A DNA stretch of 64,000 bases from Gemmobacter aquaticus (GCF_007859075.1 NZ_VOAK01000011.1:1-64000), one strand, 5' to 3'. Shown: positions 8,624 to 18,607, counted from the first letter of the stretch. The notes: generated by a model not told the origin, from the sequence alone. Translations and numbers: made by a program.

Positions 8624-9760
8624 ATGACCATCAGCTTCATCCTGACCAGCTACAACATCCGGCCCTATCTGCCCCAATGCCTGCGATCTTTGTCCAACGT
8701 CGCCCGGCCGGGCGACGAGGTGATCGTTGTTGATGACGGCTCCACGGACGGCTCAGCCGAACTTATCGCATCCAAGCTCAGTGACTTTGGCTTCGGTCCC
8801 GGCGTAAATCTGCAGCCGGTGTGCTTGGGGGCCAATACCATGGGCGGCGTTGGGATCCCCGCTAACATAGGCCTGTCGTTGGCCACCCAAGAGACCGTAT
8901 TCTTCGTGGATGGAGATGACTGGATCATCCCCGAGGGCTTCAACCGCGCGCGAGCGCAGATGCTATTGACCCCTGCGGACATCCTTATTGCGAATTACAA
9001 GGTCTTCGACGAAACTCGCCAGACATCTAGCCAGCCTGCAGATGACGATAAGTGGCACAAGCTGGTTCACAAGGGCGACATCGAAATCCTGCGCGTTCAG
9101 GCCCTTTCCTTGATTGGGGTGCCCTGGCGCAAGTTCTATCGCCGCGGATTCCTGCAGGAACGAGCGTTGCGCTTTCCCGAAGGGGATTTCTTCTACGAAG
9201 ATAATCCCTTCCATTGGGCAGTCTGCCTTGCTGCCGGCAGTATCCGCTTCCTAGATACGGCTGTCTGCCAACACCGGGTGAACCGGCCTGGTCAGACCAT
9301 GGGCGAAAGCGGTATGGCGCTTACGGCATTCTTCACGCATTTTGAGACGATCAGCCGAATGCTACACCGGAGGGATGCTGAGTATCACCTGCTGGCCGTA
9401 AGGTGGCTTCTCGAGAACATGGCATGGCACACCAATCGCCTGTCCGCTGAAGCGTTCTATCCATATGCGGTTCATGCCGCTGCGGTTCTGTCCGCCATTC
9501 CCGAGCCAATCTGGGTCGAGGCCCTTGCAAGGAGCGGACATCTCCACCCTGTCTGGTTGGTCGCCGATCGGCTGCGGAAAGGCGATATCTCGGGACAAGT
9601 CAATAGTTGGGAGCATGCAAGGTTACATGGGCGGCTAGCTGAGATCGAAGCGCATTTGGCAGACATCGGAAAGACATCTAAAGAATCCTTAGACCGTCTG
9701 CGCGGCCAGGATGCCGCTGATCGCTTCGCTGCGATCAAGGCGACTTTCGATATGCGTTGA
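8624..9760 (+). CDS. family 2 glycosyltransferase
   Basis: A 378-residue GT-A enzyme: TISFILTSYNIRPYLPQCLR at the N-terminus, VIVVDDGSTDGSAELI at about residue 38 and VFFVDGDDWI at about residue 90. FPEGDFFYEDNPFHWAV in the middle is an ED-type catalytic-base motif common in this family. The C-terminal 120 residues are helical. It is a near neighbour in kind of the preceding glycosyltransferase, consistent with successive additions to one glycan. Confidence 0.85.
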   Translation: MTISFILTSYNIRPYLPQCLRSLSNVARPGDEVIVVDDGSTDGSAELIASKLSDFGFGPGVNLQPVCLGANTMGGVGIPANIGLSLATQETVFFVDGDDWIIPEGFNRARAQMLLTPADILIANYKVFDETRQTSSQPADDDKWHKLVHKGDIEILRVQALSLIGVPWRKFYRRGFLQERALRFPEGDFFYEDNPFHWAVCLAAGSIRFLDTAVCQHRVNRPGQTMGESGMALTAFFTHFETISRMLHRRDAEYHLLAVRWLLENMAWHTNRLSAEAFYPYAVHAAAVLSAIPEPIWVEALARSGHLHPVWLVADRLRKGDISGQVNSWEHARLHGRLAEIEAHLADIGKTSKESLDRLRGQDAADRFAAIKATFDMR

Positions 9761-9997
9761 TACAGAACTCCCCTCTGAGATGTTAGAGCCCCTTTTAACT
9801 TGAGCATCAGTTCACGTGGACGATTCAGGCGGCGCCGAGGGTAGAGAACCTAGTGGCAAGGGCTCAGAACTTGACGGCAGCCAGCAGGACGGGTAACCCA
9901 TCGGTCGCGACGGAAAGTATAAGTACTTCTCTTATTCTTCGCCCTACGTGACGATGCCTCCTGTCTAGGTGAGGCTTAGGTAATTTGGAGAGATATC

Positions 9998-10744
9998 TTG
10001 CCCGTATCATCTAATAATTACTCCAATTCGATCCTAGTATCGTCTGCACGATCAGGTACGAATTACTTCCTTTCGATATATGCCAAGATGTTTCCTCGGG
10101 ACCTGGTTCTCAAAGAAATTTTCAGGCCGCAATCCGACAGCTTGCATCTGCTTGCCCCTCATATTGGTAAAAACCCTGAGGCTATTGTTGAGATGGCAAA
10201 CAAGGATCAGCTTAGCCTGTGGCGGGATGTCGTTTCTCGTTCTGAGGCAGTCGACCGGCGGACGATGGCTAAATTATTCTATTACCATACCCCCCGCAAG
10301 GGGCCACTGATGGAATACTTCCGCGCCCATAGCAACGTCATTCACCTGATACGCCGCAATATCTTTGACGTATACGTTTCTACCATGATTGCGCGTCGAA
10401 CTGGCCAATGGCAGTTAGTCGGAGATCATACACCTGCTGTCGAACCAGAGCCGTTCGAGATCATTAGAGCAGAGTTTGAAGATTTCCGCTGCACTCGAAT
10501 GAATGACATCAGCCTAACGCGCGAGTTTTTTTCCGGATCACCGAACTACCACGAAATTTTCTATGAAGACATTTGTGATCGTCCAGAAGACTGCAGGCAG
10601 GTGATTGGGGAGATATTCGGTGTTAATGCGGCCTCGGAGATATCTACCCAGCAGAGAAAGCAGAAATCTACCCCTAACAGCGCCCTAATAACGAACTACT
10701 CCGAAGTGGCGGATCTTGATTGCCCTATTTCGTGGAGCGTGTGA
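9998..10744 (+). CDS. sulfotransferase (Stf0-like)
   Basis: A 248-residue protein, start TTG preceded by TTGGAGAGA. SILVSSARSGTNYFLSIYAK (residues about 11-30) matches the PAPS 5'-phosphosulfate loop, and VIHLIRRNIFDVYVSTMIAR (about 112-131) the 3'-phosphate site (RxxxDVxVS). It would transfer sulfate from PAPS to a hydroxyl, here probably of a glycan made by the preceding enzymes (inference). It overlaps the next gene by TGATG. Base composition looks lower in GC than the neighbouring operons, a hint of transfer. Confidence 0.7.
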   Translation: MPVSSNNYSNSILVSSARSGTNYFLSIYAKMFPRDLVLKEIFRPQSDSLHLLAPHIGKNPEAIVEMANKDQLSLWRDVVSRSEAVDRRTMAKLFYYHTPRKGPLMEYFRAHSNVIHLIRRNIFDVYVSTMIARRTGQWQLVGDHTPAVEPEPFEIIRAEFEDFRCTRMNDISLTREFFSGSPNYHEIFYEDICDRPEDCRQVIGEIFGVNAASEISTQQRKQKSTPNSALITNYSEVADLDCPISWSV

Positions 10745-11634
10745 TGACGATGAACTATCACTTCGAGAGCAGCCACATTGCGGACTACGATCTTTATACC
10801 CTTCCGGGTATTGGCTTCACCTTGCGCGGCCCGCGATGGCCACTCCACGCTTCCACTCCATCCATCAGCTTCTTGGGCGCGGCACAGACGTTTGGTGCCT
10901 TCTGCAAGTATCCCTTCGCAAATCTCATCGGCGAGATGTGTTCAGCGCGCGTCTTGAACCTTGGCAGAGGCGGGGCCGGACCAGGCTACTATCTGAAGCA
11001 GCCGAAGGTGTTTGAGTACGTCAATACAACCAAGTGTTGCATTGTGCAGGTCATGTCGGCGCGTTCGTCGATTGAAAACTCGTACATGACTGCTCCATAC
11101 GGGCTGGCTTCTGTTGAGATCAAGAAAGGCCAATTGGCGGGCCAGACCCTCATAGGGCATAATGCATTTCAGAAACTGTTCGAAGAACTGCCGCGTGGCG
11201 AGTTCCTTGATCTCATCCGACAGACCCGCGAGGCCTACATTGAGCAGATGATAGACCTTTCGGCCCAAATCAAGGTTCCCAAGGTCTTGCTTTACGTCGG
11301 CAGGAATGAACCTCTCACAGATGCGACCTTAGATGAAAACAGTAAGTTTTCTGACATTTTTGGCATCCACCCGCACATGATTACCAAGAGTATGGTTGCT
11401 CGCATGGGTGCGCACTTCGACCAGACAGTAATCGTTCATGGAAGTGAAGGTTTCGATCAGCGACTGATGAGCCGTTTCACCGGAGAGTTTGTGTCAGTAA
11501 AACGGTCAGAGACATACACTGTAAACTCTCACGATGCCTATATCTCACCGACCCTCCATGTGAAAGCAGCCCAAGAACTTTATCCTACGATCAGTGCAAT
11601 CATTCGTGGCAGGAGCAACGCGCAGACTCGATAG
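10744..11634 (+). CDS. DUF6473 family protein
   Basis: A 296-residue protein of a family known mainly from Rhodobacteraceae polysaccharide loci. YHFESSHIADYDLYTLPG is followed by LRGPRWPLHASTPSISFLGA, then AQTFGAFCKYPFANLIGE and VLNLGRGGAGPGYYLKQPKV: the order of features of DUF6473 (RGPrr...i.flGgteTyGrFi..PfpdLi...g...NlG..naG.d.fl.dp). VQVMSARSSIENSYM resembles the core VQVMgAqnmsNrfY. The fold resembles SGNH hydrolases, so glycan de- or trans-acylation is possible, but activity is unproven. It is coupled by TGATG to the sulfotransferase. Confidence 0.75.
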   Translation: MTMNYHFESSHIADYDLYTLPGIGFTLRGPRWPLHASTPSISFLGAAQTFGAFCKYPFANLIGEMCSARVLNLGRGGAGPGYYLKQPKVFEYVNTTKCCIVQVMSARSSIENSYMTAPYGLASVEIKKGQLAGQTLIGHNAFQKLFEELPRGEFLDLIRQTREAYIEQMIDLSAQIKVPKVLLYVGRNEPLTDATLDENSKFSDIFGIHPHMITKSMVARMGAHFDQTVIVHGSEGFDQRLMSRFTGEFVSVKRSETYTVNSHDAYISPTLHVKAAQELYPTISAIIRGRSNAQTR

Positions 11635-11933
11635 TTCACTTCACCCCAACGGTCAGCCTCCGCAACGAATGCCTTCTGTAATCGGGACGTGGCTGTCAAG
11701 CTTGATCGGCCCTTCCCTTGCTCCGTCTGGGATCATGCTTCTGTCCGCGGTCGGCATCTCGGCGCACCGCATAATGGTGGTCGAAGGTGAGGCTGACAAT
11801 GCTGAACGGCGGGCTTGCAGATTTACGCACATTTGCAGCCCAGACACTCGTGCGGCCTTCGCCTGTGACCTGCCCCCCGGAAGTTTCCTCGCCGTGATGT
11901 AAAGTCTGCCCAACTTGAGAAGGATCAGACGAC

Positions 11934-12178
11934 ATGAGGAAGAGCCGTTTCACCGAGGCGCAAGTCATTGGGATGCTCAAGGAGCAGGAGGCAGGCTTGC
12001 CGACCTCCGAGCTTTGCCGGAAGCACTGGCTGAGCCCGGCCACATTCTACAAGCTGAAAGCCAAGGATGGCGGGATGGACCTGTCGGACGCAAAGCGGCT
12101 GAAGCAACTCGAGGACGAGAACGCGAAGCTGAAGCGCCAGGTTGCGGAAGCCATGTTCGACAATGTGGTGCGGAAAGA
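11934..12178 (+). pseudogene. IS3-family OrfA, truncated
   Basis: MRKSRFTEAQVIGMLKEQEA leads into a helix-turn-helix (LPTSELCRKHWLSPATFYKL) and the leucine zipper (DAKRLKQLEDENAKLKRQVA) of an IS407-type OrfA. Homology stops near EAMFDNVVRKDFMG at about 12178, where an unrelated IS21 fragment begins. The left terminal repeat probably starts near 11868 (tgacctgccccccgg). The same OrfA type lies in opposite orientation at 1-138. Confidence 0.8.
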
Positions 12179-12180
12179 TT

Positions 12181-12366
12181 TTATGGGGGATCCGTCTCTT
12201 CAGACCGCAGGATCCTCCGGATCGTATTCCGCGACACATGCAGTTCCCGCGCGATCTTCTTCACTGACCGGCCCTGAACGTAGAAGGCCCGCCGGACCCG
12301 CGCGATCGTATCCACTCGCTTCAACTCCCCCCTCAGTTCGCGGCCTCGCAACGAACGGTCCGACAT
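12181..12366 (-). pseudogene. istA: istA N-terminal remnant (IS21-family transposase)
   Basis: The start MSDRSLRGRELRGELKRVDT is followed by IARVRRAFYVQGRSVKKIAR and ELHVSRNTIRRILRSEETDPP, the N-terminal DNA-binding helix-turn-helix of IstA. Only 61 codons remain before the junction with the IS3 fragment, so the transposase is dead. The catalytic DDE domain is absent. Confidence 0.8.
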
Positions 12367-12425
12367 AACATCAGGGGGTAAAACTGGACGCCGATACCGC
12401 GCCTCAGGGAGTCAAAGATGCTTGC
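12367..12425. repeat. IS21-type left-end sequence
   Basis: Read on the minus strand, the region before the istA start contains TATCGGCGTCCAGTTTTACC then CCCTGATGTT, and a second GACTCCCTGAGG-like block. A related arrangement (TGTCGGCGTCCGAGATTACC) is seen at 31430-31456. Serial blocks of this type are typical of IS21-family ends. Confidence 0.5.
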
Positions 12426-12439
12426 CGAAACACACCTCG

Positions 12440-12796
12440 TCAGAATTTGGCCTGAACCGTCTTCCCGTCAGCGCCGGTGATCTGGATCGCCCCCTTTACG
12501 TCGGCGGGGATTTCCACGCCGGTATCGGCAGACAGGACACCCGGCGTCGTGGGCGCGAGTGGCGCGCGGACCGGTTTGCCGCCGATCAGCAGGATGGCCG
12601 TTCCGGTCATCGTCAAGGTGTCGACGGCGCTTTCGTCATCCATAGTGACATAGACGTTCACCACCGTGCCGCTTGGCACCAGTTCGACACGGTAGGGACT
12701 GGCGTCCACGCGCATACCACCGTTCGGTCCGATGCCAGGTTCGTGGGCGGCGAGTGGGGTCGCGAGGAAGATCAGAAGTGTGGCGATGCGGAGCAT
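12440..12796 (-). CDS. small secreted protein of the metal-efflux operon
   Basis: A 118-residue protein beginning MLRIATLLIFLATPLAAHEP, a signal peptide cleaved after AAA/AAH. The mature part is beta-rich and starts HEPGIGPNGGMRVDASPYRV, with a His and Met-containing N-terminus; such proteins often end RND metal-efflux operons and are thought to be periplasmic metal-binding helpers. ATG at 12796 was preferred to an upstream TTG because AAAGGAA sits 5 bp before it. It is the last gene of the leftward operon, 18 bp after the RND pump. Confidence 0.7.
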   Translation of the reverse strand: MLRIATLLIFLATPLAAHEPGIGPNGGMRVDASPYRVELVPSGTVVNVYVTMDDESAVDTLTMTGTAILLIGGKPVRAPLAPTTPGVLSADTGVEIPADVKGAIQITGADGKTVQAKF

Positions 12797-12814
12797 GACG
12801 TTTCCTTTCAAGGA

Positions 12815-15800
12815 TCAGAAGGTTTGGACCGCCGCGCCTTCGGGGGCGGTCCGGTCGGAGGTCGTAGATTTGGCAGCCGCAACAAGGCGTTCCAGCGAGG
12901 CGCGACCGTAACGCAGGAAAAGAACCGGCGTCAGGAAGGTGTCGAGAAGTGTCGACGAGATCAGCCCGCCGAAGATCGTGATGGCAACAGGGCTGAGGAT
13001 TTCCTTTCCCGGCGCATCTGCGCCGACCATCAGCGGGATAAGCGCCACACCTGCCGAAAGCGCCGTCATTAGCACAGGTGTCAGCCGTTCGAGCGATCCG
13101 CGGATGATCAACTCGCGGCCGAACGGCAGACCTTCATGCAACGCAAGATTAATGTAATGGCTGATTTTCAGGATGCCGTTGCGGGCCGCGATTCCGGTCA
13201 GCGTGATAAACCCGATCATTGACGCGACCGACAGTGGTTGCCCCGCAATCCACAGCGCCGCGACCGAGCCAATCAGGGCGAGGGGGACGGAGCCCATAAT
13301 GATCAGCGCGCAAACGGTGGATTTGTAACGGCTGAAAAGGATCGCAAACACCATAGCAAGTGAAACGAGGGAAAGGAGGGCGATGGTGCGGCTGGCCTCT
13401 TCCTGCGCCTGGAACGTGCCTTCGAGCGTGGCGGTGTAACCTTCGGGGAGTTCGGCGGTGGCGAGCACGGCACGGATCTGTTCGACCACTCCGGCCATGT
13501 CGACCTTTCCGTCGGTATTTCCTAGAACCACAACTCGGCGACTGCCGTTTTCGCGCAGGATCTGGTTCGGCCCGTCGGTTTCGCGCACCTCGGCAAGTTC
13601 GCGCACCGGCACCCAGCCCGCGGGGGTTTCGATAAGCAGGTCACCCAAGGCCTGCGTCGTGCGATATTCATCCGCAAGTCGCATGACGACATCGTAGGTG
13701 CGTGCCCCGTCCACCAGTTTCGAGACGACGCGTCCGTTCGAGAGCCGCTCCAGCGCTTCGGTGATAGCGGCAGGCTGGATGCCGTAAAGGGCGGCACGGT
13801 CGTAATCGATACGGATTTCGAGCTGCGGAATGCGGACCTGCTTTTCCACCTGAAGGTCGACCAGTCCGGGGATCGTGGCGATGTCGGAACGCAAGCCTTC
13901 GGCCACGGATCGCAGGGTGTCAAGGTCGGGGCCGTAGACCTTGAGCGCCAGTTGCGCCCGCACTCCAGACAGCATGTGGTCGAGACGGTGCGAGATCGGC
14001 TGGCCCACGTTGACGGCGACCGGCAGGACCGACAGGCGCGCGCGGATGTCAGCGACGATCTCAGTCTTGGGGCGGTCGGAGGGGTTGAGGTCCACCTCAA
14101 TTTCCGACGAATGGACCCCTTCGGCATGTTCGTCGAGTTCGGCGCGCCCGGTGCGGCGGCCCACGGCGCGCACCTCGGGTACTTCGAGGATCAGCTTTTC
14201 CGCGATCAGGCCGACGCGATGGGATTCAGCCAAAGAGATGCCCGGATTGAAGAGCATCGAGATGGTAAAGGTGCCCTCGTTGAATGGCGGCAGAAAGGCG
14301 CGGGGCAAAATTGTCGCCGCTCCGGTGGCTATGATCACCGCTGCCGCCGAGAGGATCATCAGGGTTTTCTGCCAGCGGAACACCACGTCGAGCGCCGCCC
14401 TGTTGCCGCGCTTGAGCGTGCGGACGAGCCAGCCTTCATGTTCATCGAGCCGTTTCAGACCAGGAAGCAGGTAATAGGCCATGACGGGGGTCAGGGTGAT
14501 CGACACCAGCAGGCTGACCAGAATCGAGATGATGTAGGCCTGACCCAAGGGCGCGAAGAGCCGCCCTTCGATGCCCGAAAGGGCAAAGAGGGGGACGAAG
14601 ACCAGCACTATGATCATCGTGGCATAGACGATGCCCGAGCGGACTTCCTGACTTGCCGAGACGACCACGGCGAAGGTCGAGCGCGGGTTGCCCGCCTCGC
14701 GGTTCTCGCGCATCCGGCGGAAGATGTTCTCCACGTCTACCACCGCATCGTCGACCAACTCGCCGATGGCGATGGCAAGGCCCCCAAGCGTCATGGTGTT
14801 GATCGACAGGCCGAGTAGCTGGAACACGATGGCCGTAACAAGTATCGAGACGGGAATGGCGGTGAGCGAGATAAAGGTGGTGCGAATGTTCAGCAGGAAA
14901 GCGAAAAGCACGATTGCAACGACGACAATCGCTTCGACCAGAACGGTCTGCACATTCCTGACCGATGTTTCGATGAAGTCAGCTTGCCGGAACAACACCT
15001 CGTCGGCACGCATGCCTTCGGGCAGGCTGGCGGTGATTTCGGTGAGGGCGGCTTCGACGCGGCGGGTCAGATCGACGGTATCCACATCGGGCTGTTTCTC
15101 GACCGAGATGATGACGGCGCTTTCGCCCATGTATCCGGCTTCGCCCCGTTTCAGGCGTGCGCCATAGCCGACATCTGCCACCTGATGCAGCAGGATCGAC
15201 TGGCGGCCATCGCTTTTGACCACCACCTTGCGCAGGTCTTCGAGGCTAAGCGTGCTGCCGATATTCCGGATCAGGAATTCACGGGCGTATTGGTCGGTGA
15301 AGCCGCCGCCGGTGTTCACGCCAAAGGCGGTGATGGCGGTTTCGACCTCTTCCAGCGTGACGCCCAGGGCGCGCAGAGCGGCGGTATCGGGGGCGACGCG
15401 GAACTGGCGCACCTCGCCTCCGATGGGGATGACCTGTGCCACGCCGGGGATCGTAAGGAGGCGCGGGCGGACGATGAAATCGGCGGCTTCGCGCAACTCC
15501 ATCGGCGTCACGCCTTCGGGCGCGGTCATGGCGACCAGCATGATCTGGCCCATGATCGAGCTGATCGGCCCCATCTGCGGGACGACACCTGCGGGCAGTT
15601 GCGCTGCGACAAGCGTCAACTTTTCAGCGATCTGCTGGCGGTTGCGGTAGATATCGGTGCCCCAGTCGAACTCGACATAGATGATGGACAAACCCACTCC
15701 GGAAACCGAGCGGACACGGTCCACACCGGGCAGACCGTTCATCTGCGTCTCGATGGGGTAACTGACCAGCTTTTCCACCTCGGGCGGGGCAAGGCCTTCG

Positions 15801-15958
15801 GCTTCGGTCATGATGGTGACGGTGGGGCGGTTGAGGTCAGGGAAGACATCGACAGGAAGTTTCATGGCGATGAATGCGCCGTAGCCCATCAGGACCACAG
15901 ACAGAACAAGCACCAGCACGCGGTTGCGCAGCGACTGCGTGACAAGGAAAGTGAACAT
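12815..15958 (-). CDS. heavy-metal efflux RND pump (CusA/CzcA family)
   Basis: A 1047-residue inner-membrane proton antiporter of the HME-RND family with the standard plan: TM1 ([20 protein letters not shown]), a large periplasmic loop, TM2-6, TM7, a second loop and TM8-12. The family motif is clear in [22 protein letters not shown]4 reads [20 protein letters not shown], supplying the Asp/Asp/Glu proton relay. The porter loop [20 protein letters not shown] has one methionine in the region that binds Cu(I) in CusA, but I cannot settle Cu/Ag against Zn/Co/Cd. The adaptor is 12 bp upstream. No outer-membrane factor gene is present in the window. Confidence 0.9.
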   Translation of the reverse strand: MFTFLVTQSLRNRVLVLVLSVVLMGYGAFIAMKLPVDVFPDLNRPTVTIMTEAEGLAPPEVEKLVSYPIETQMNGLPGVDRVRSVSGVGLSIIYVEFDWGTDIYRNRQQIAEKLTLVAAQLPAGVVPQMGPISSIMGQIMLVAMTAPEGVTPMELREAADFIVRPRLLTIPGVAQVIPIGGEVRQFRVAPDTAALRALGVTLEEVETAITAFGVNTGGGFTDQYAREFLIRNIGSTLSLEDLRKVVVKSDGRQSILLHQVADVGYGARLKRGEAGYMGESAVIISVEKQPDVDTVDLTRRVEAALTEITASLPEGMRADEVLFRQADFIETSVRNVQTVLVEAIVVVAIVLFAFLLNIRTTFISLTAIPVSILVTAIVFQLLGLSINTMTLGGLAIAIGELVDDAVVDVENIFRRMRENREAGNPRSTFAVVVSASQEVRSGIVYATMIIVLVFVPLFALSGIEGRLFAPLGQAYIISILVSLLVSITLTPVMAYYLLPGLKRLDEHEGWLVRTLKRGNRAALDVVFRWQKTLMILSAAAVIIATGAATILPRAFLPPFNEGTFTISMLFNPGISLAESHRVGLIAEKLILEVPEVRAVGRRTGRAELDEHAEGVHSSEIEVDLNPSDRPKTEIVADIRARLSVLPVAVNVGQPISHRLDHMLSGVRAQLALKVYGPDLDTLRSVAEGLRSDIATIPGLVDLQVEKQVRIPQLEIRIDYDRAALYGIQPAAITEALERLSNGRVVSKLVDGARTYDVVMRLADEYRTTQALGDLLIETPAGWVPVRELAEVRETDGPNQILRENGSRRVVVLGNTDGKVDMAGVVEQIRAVLATAELPEGYTATLEGTFQAQEEASRTIALLSLVSLAMVFAILFSRYKSTVCALIIMGSVPLALIGSVAALWIAGQPLSVASMIGFITLTGIAARNGILKISHYINLALHEGLPFGRELIIRGSLERLTPVLMTALSAGVALIPLMVGADAPGKEILSPVAITIFGGLISSTLLDTFLTPVLFLRYGRASLERLVAAAKSTTSDRTAPEGAAVQTF

Positions 15959-15970
15959 CCCTGCTCTCCC

Positions 15971-17632
15971 TTACCGCAGCTGGTTAAGAAGTTCGGCCCC
16001 TCGGGTGACCACGCGGTCCCCCGCATCGACGCCCGCAACGATGATGACCCGCCCGCCATCGAGCGGTTCGGTTCTCACGGCGCGGGGTTCGAAAATTTCG
16101 GGTCCGATGTGGACAAAGACAATGTTTTCGCCGTTCGCGCTGCGGATCACCGCTTCGCGCGGGGCGCTGATGCCCTTTGTGACGCTGGTTGTTTCGGCAT
16201 AGACGGTCACGCGGTCACCGACACGCAAACCCGTCGCAGGATCCGCGATACGGAATTGAACCGGCTGCGCCTGTCCGTCTTCTGCAAAGCCCGCGCCAAC
16301 AAGTTCGAGGGATACGGCTTCTTCGTCGGGACCGGCGACCGAGGCTTGGTCGGCCACGGCCACGTCAGCAAACAGTGCGGCTTCGACCCAAAGCTTCGCC
16401 GGATCGATTATATGGAAGACTTCGGTATTCGTCTCGGCGATCAGGCCGGGGGCGGCGTTGGCCTTGGACACCACGCCCGACACGGGTGCGACCAGTGTTT
16501 CCGCCGCCATCCGCAGGTTATCCAGTTCGGCGCGGCGGTCGCGCAGGCCCTGTAGGGTCAGTTCGGCTTCTTCCAGTTGGGCCTGCGATACAGCCCCACT
16601 TTTCGCGAGCGGGCGATAGCGCTCCAGCTGCCGTTCGGTCAAGGCGATGTCCTGTTCCAGTTCCGCCTTGGATTGGCGGATGGACGTCTGGTCGGCGGCG
16701 GCGAGAGAGGGTTCGACGAGTGCCATCACATCACCCGCTTTCACGGTCGTTCCGAGGGCCGGAAAGCCGCCGGGCGGTGGGAGAAGACGGCCACCGATGG
16801 CGGTCTGGACCAAGCCGCTGGCGTTGGGGTCGGGGACGACACGTCCGGCCATTTCGATGCTGCGGCGGTGCTCGTTCTCGACCGCGGCAAGGGTGCGGAT
16901 GGCAAGGATTCGTTGTGAGGCCTTGGGTACGAAGATGCGACCGTCCGGCAAGCGCTGTGCCACGTCGCGGATCACGACTGCGCCCTGTGGTGCGGTTTCC
17001 GCAAGCGCCATGGGCGCCGTGGCTGCGAGTATGATGCCGAGGACGAATAGGCTCGCGACGACTGATCTGCCCCTTTTAAGTGCCATGACCAGCACTCCGG
17101 CAAGGAAGCCTGCGATGCCAACGGCGATCAACGCCAGATCGCCAGCACGCAGCCGTTCGGCGACCGATGCGAGGCCGCTTGGCAATTGCCACGATCCTGC
17201 AAGTGGCGCGGTATCAGCACCGGCAGCGATTTCGGGGATGGTCAGGGTGGCAGTCAGGAAATCGATGTCGGTTCCGGCTTCGACGGTAAAAAGGAGTTCA
17301 TATTCACCCGACTCTGCCGCCCAAGGGGCATCGAGCAGAAAAACGTCACCTTCCAAGGTGGCCGTTGCCGGTCCTGCGGGGGTTTCGACGTAGACTGTCG
17401 CTTCCGTCACCGGCTCGTTCGTGTCGAAGCGATCGATATAGACCGTCAAGTTCTGCCCGTTTGCCACTGCGACCAATTCAAACAGCGTTGAGGCCGCAGT
17501 TGCTCGGGGCGCAGTCTGAACGGTATCGGGCGGCGCTTCGTCGCCGTGGGAATGGCCCTCGTGTGCGAGGGCAGTACCTGCGGTCAGGGCCGCGAAAAGG
17601 GCTGCGAAAACGCCCGTGCGAAAGGAAATCAC
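15971..17632 (-). CDS. fused periplasmic adaptor (CusB/CzcB) with N-terminal domain
   Basis: A 553-residue protein starting at GTG. Residues 1-23 are a signal peptide, followed by a metal-ligand tail HEGHSHGDE. Residues about 45-135 form an Ig-like beta domain (LTVYIDRFDTNEPVTEATVY). A membrane helix lies at about 165-188 and a second signal-like hydrophobic stretch with Ala-X-Ala at about 192-214. Only then does the usual adaptor begin: barrel-sandwich (RSIEMAGRVV...GGRLLPPPGG), alpha-hairpin (AELEQDIALTERQLERYRPL) and lipoyl/beta-barrel parts. Normal CzcB/CusB proteins are about 380-420 residues, so the front 200 residues are a fusion. It works with the RND pump downstream. Confidence 0.85.
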   Translation of the reverse strand: MISFRTGVFAALFAALTAGTALAHEGHSHGDEAPPDTVQTAPRATAASTLFELVAVANGQNLTVYIDRFDTNEPVTEATVYVETPAGPATATLEGDVFLLDAPWAAESGEYELLFTVEAGTDIDFLTATLTIPEIAAGADTAPLAGSWQLPSGLASVAERLRAGDLALIAVGIAGFLAGVLVMALKRGRSVVASLFVLGIILAATAPMALAETAPQGAVVIRDVAQRLPDGRIFVPKASQRILAIRTLAAVENEHRRSIEMAGRVVPDPNASGLVQTAIGGRLLPPPGGFPALGTTVKAGDVMALVEPSLAAADQTSIRQSKAELEQDIALTERQLERYRPLAKSGAVSQAQLEEAELTLQGLRDRRAELDNLRMAAETLVAPVSGVVSKANAAPGLIAETNTEVFHIIDPAKLWVEAALFADVAVADQASVAGPDEEAVSLELVGAGFAEDGQAQPVQFRIADPATGLRVGDRVTVYAETTSVTKGISAPREAVIRSANGENIVFVHIGPEIFEPRAVRTEPLDGGRVIIVAGVDAGDRVVTRGAELLNQLR

Positions 17633-17695
17633 GTGTCACCTCGAGAAGTTGTTTGCTTCGGATCCGCAGCGTTTCTCACTGCCGCGATGATGCAG

Positions 17696-18103
17696 TCAGC
17701 TTCTTGGGGGGCGTTTAAGGGTGTCTTGGTCGAATAAGGCGCTCGTTACCGCATGGGGAACGGCAAAGGCGTCCTCTGCGGCCAAAGTCGGATGCGTGTT
17801 GGCGTCCGCCGCTGCCAGTCCCGCAGCACAATGCGCGGGAGAGCAACATTCGACGCGGCATTCGGTTTCTATCGAAGCAATGCTTTCAACCCTTGTTGCC
17901 TCGACGGGTGACGCAGAAGCAGCAGTCTCGACCGCTTCTGGGAGGTGCAGGACGTGGGCTTGAGCGCCACCTGCAGAGAAGAAGCTGAAACCGAGAGCGC
18001 AGAACAGCACAGCAAAAGCCCAGAGGGTCGCACCGATGACGTGCGGCCAAAATGTGTTATTTGCTGACGCAGCAGATACAATCAAGCTGTCGGACCACCT
18101 CAC
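17696..18103 (-). CDS. small Cys/His membrane-anchored protein, first in efflux operon
   Basis: A 135-residue protein, probably from a GTG start. One hydrophobic segment (VIGATLWAFAVLFCALGFSF) ends in GGAQAH, a possible signal peptide. The mature part has CRVECCSPAHCAAG, a cluster of four cysteines and a histidine, and ends LKRPPRS, like several small proteins that open Rhodobacteraceae copper loci. It lies 63 bp upstream of the adaptor. Likely a periplasmic metal-binding or sensing helper; family not firmly recognised. Compare the protein at 20897-21268. Confidence 0.6.
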   Translation of the reverse strand: MRWSDSLIVSAASANNTFWPHVIGATLWAFAVLFCALGFSFFSAGGAQAHVLHLPEAVETAASASPVEATRVESIASIETECRVECCSPAHCAAGLAAADANTHPTLAAEDAFAVPHAVTSALFDQDTLKRPPRS

Positions 18104-18607
18104 ATCATGGGTTGCACTTAGCCTTAAAGAGGTGCCATGGCGATATCAAATCTCTGTGATCCGAGGGACCCGCCTTTTGGGTGATGAGGATACGCCTATT
18201 CCCTGGAGTGGGCTCTTGTGGCGACACATGGCTGACCCAACTGGTTTGGTTTGTCTAGAATTCCGCCGCAACCCAAGGTTCCCACCCATGTTTCGAGGTA
18301 CCACGCACCACATCGCGGAACTGGTGCAGGAGGATGTTACCAAATGGTGGTCCAGAACGCCCGGTTTGGCGCTGCGGATCAGGTCAGTGCCCTAAGCGCA
18401 GGGCTCGTCTCGATGTTGTGACCGGCCCGGAGTGAGATTGCAGAAATTAACGCTCTTCGCGCCTGCAGTTTCTGCGCTCGAAATCCAGCAAACATGGGCA
18501 ATAGACGCTGAACACGCCCGGACAGAGCCGCACCTGCGGGCAAAGATCCTCGCCAGAAGACCGGGTGTTGCAGTATCGTTTTGAACGGGAAGCCCAAGGA
18601 GGTGGCC
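18104..18607. other. 504-bp gap with no convincing gene
   Basis: This should hold the promoter of the leftward efflux operon. A plus-strand reading frame ending at 18395 (its later part MADPTGLVCLEFRRNPRFPP) overlaps the start of the leftward gene and matches nothing I know. I see no clear MerR- or CueR-type spaced promoter. Confidence 0.4.

Noticed and set aside
14984-16555. Long plus-strand open frame of 523 codons across the RND operon
   Set aside because: It is opposite to the clearly coding pump and adaptor genes, has skewed His/Gly/Asp composition typical of antisense frames in high-GC DNA, and no family likeness.
18036-18395. 119-codon plus-strand frame before the deaminase gene
   Set aside because: It overlaps the start of the leftward Cys/His gene, has no ribosome site and matches no family; possible but not supported.
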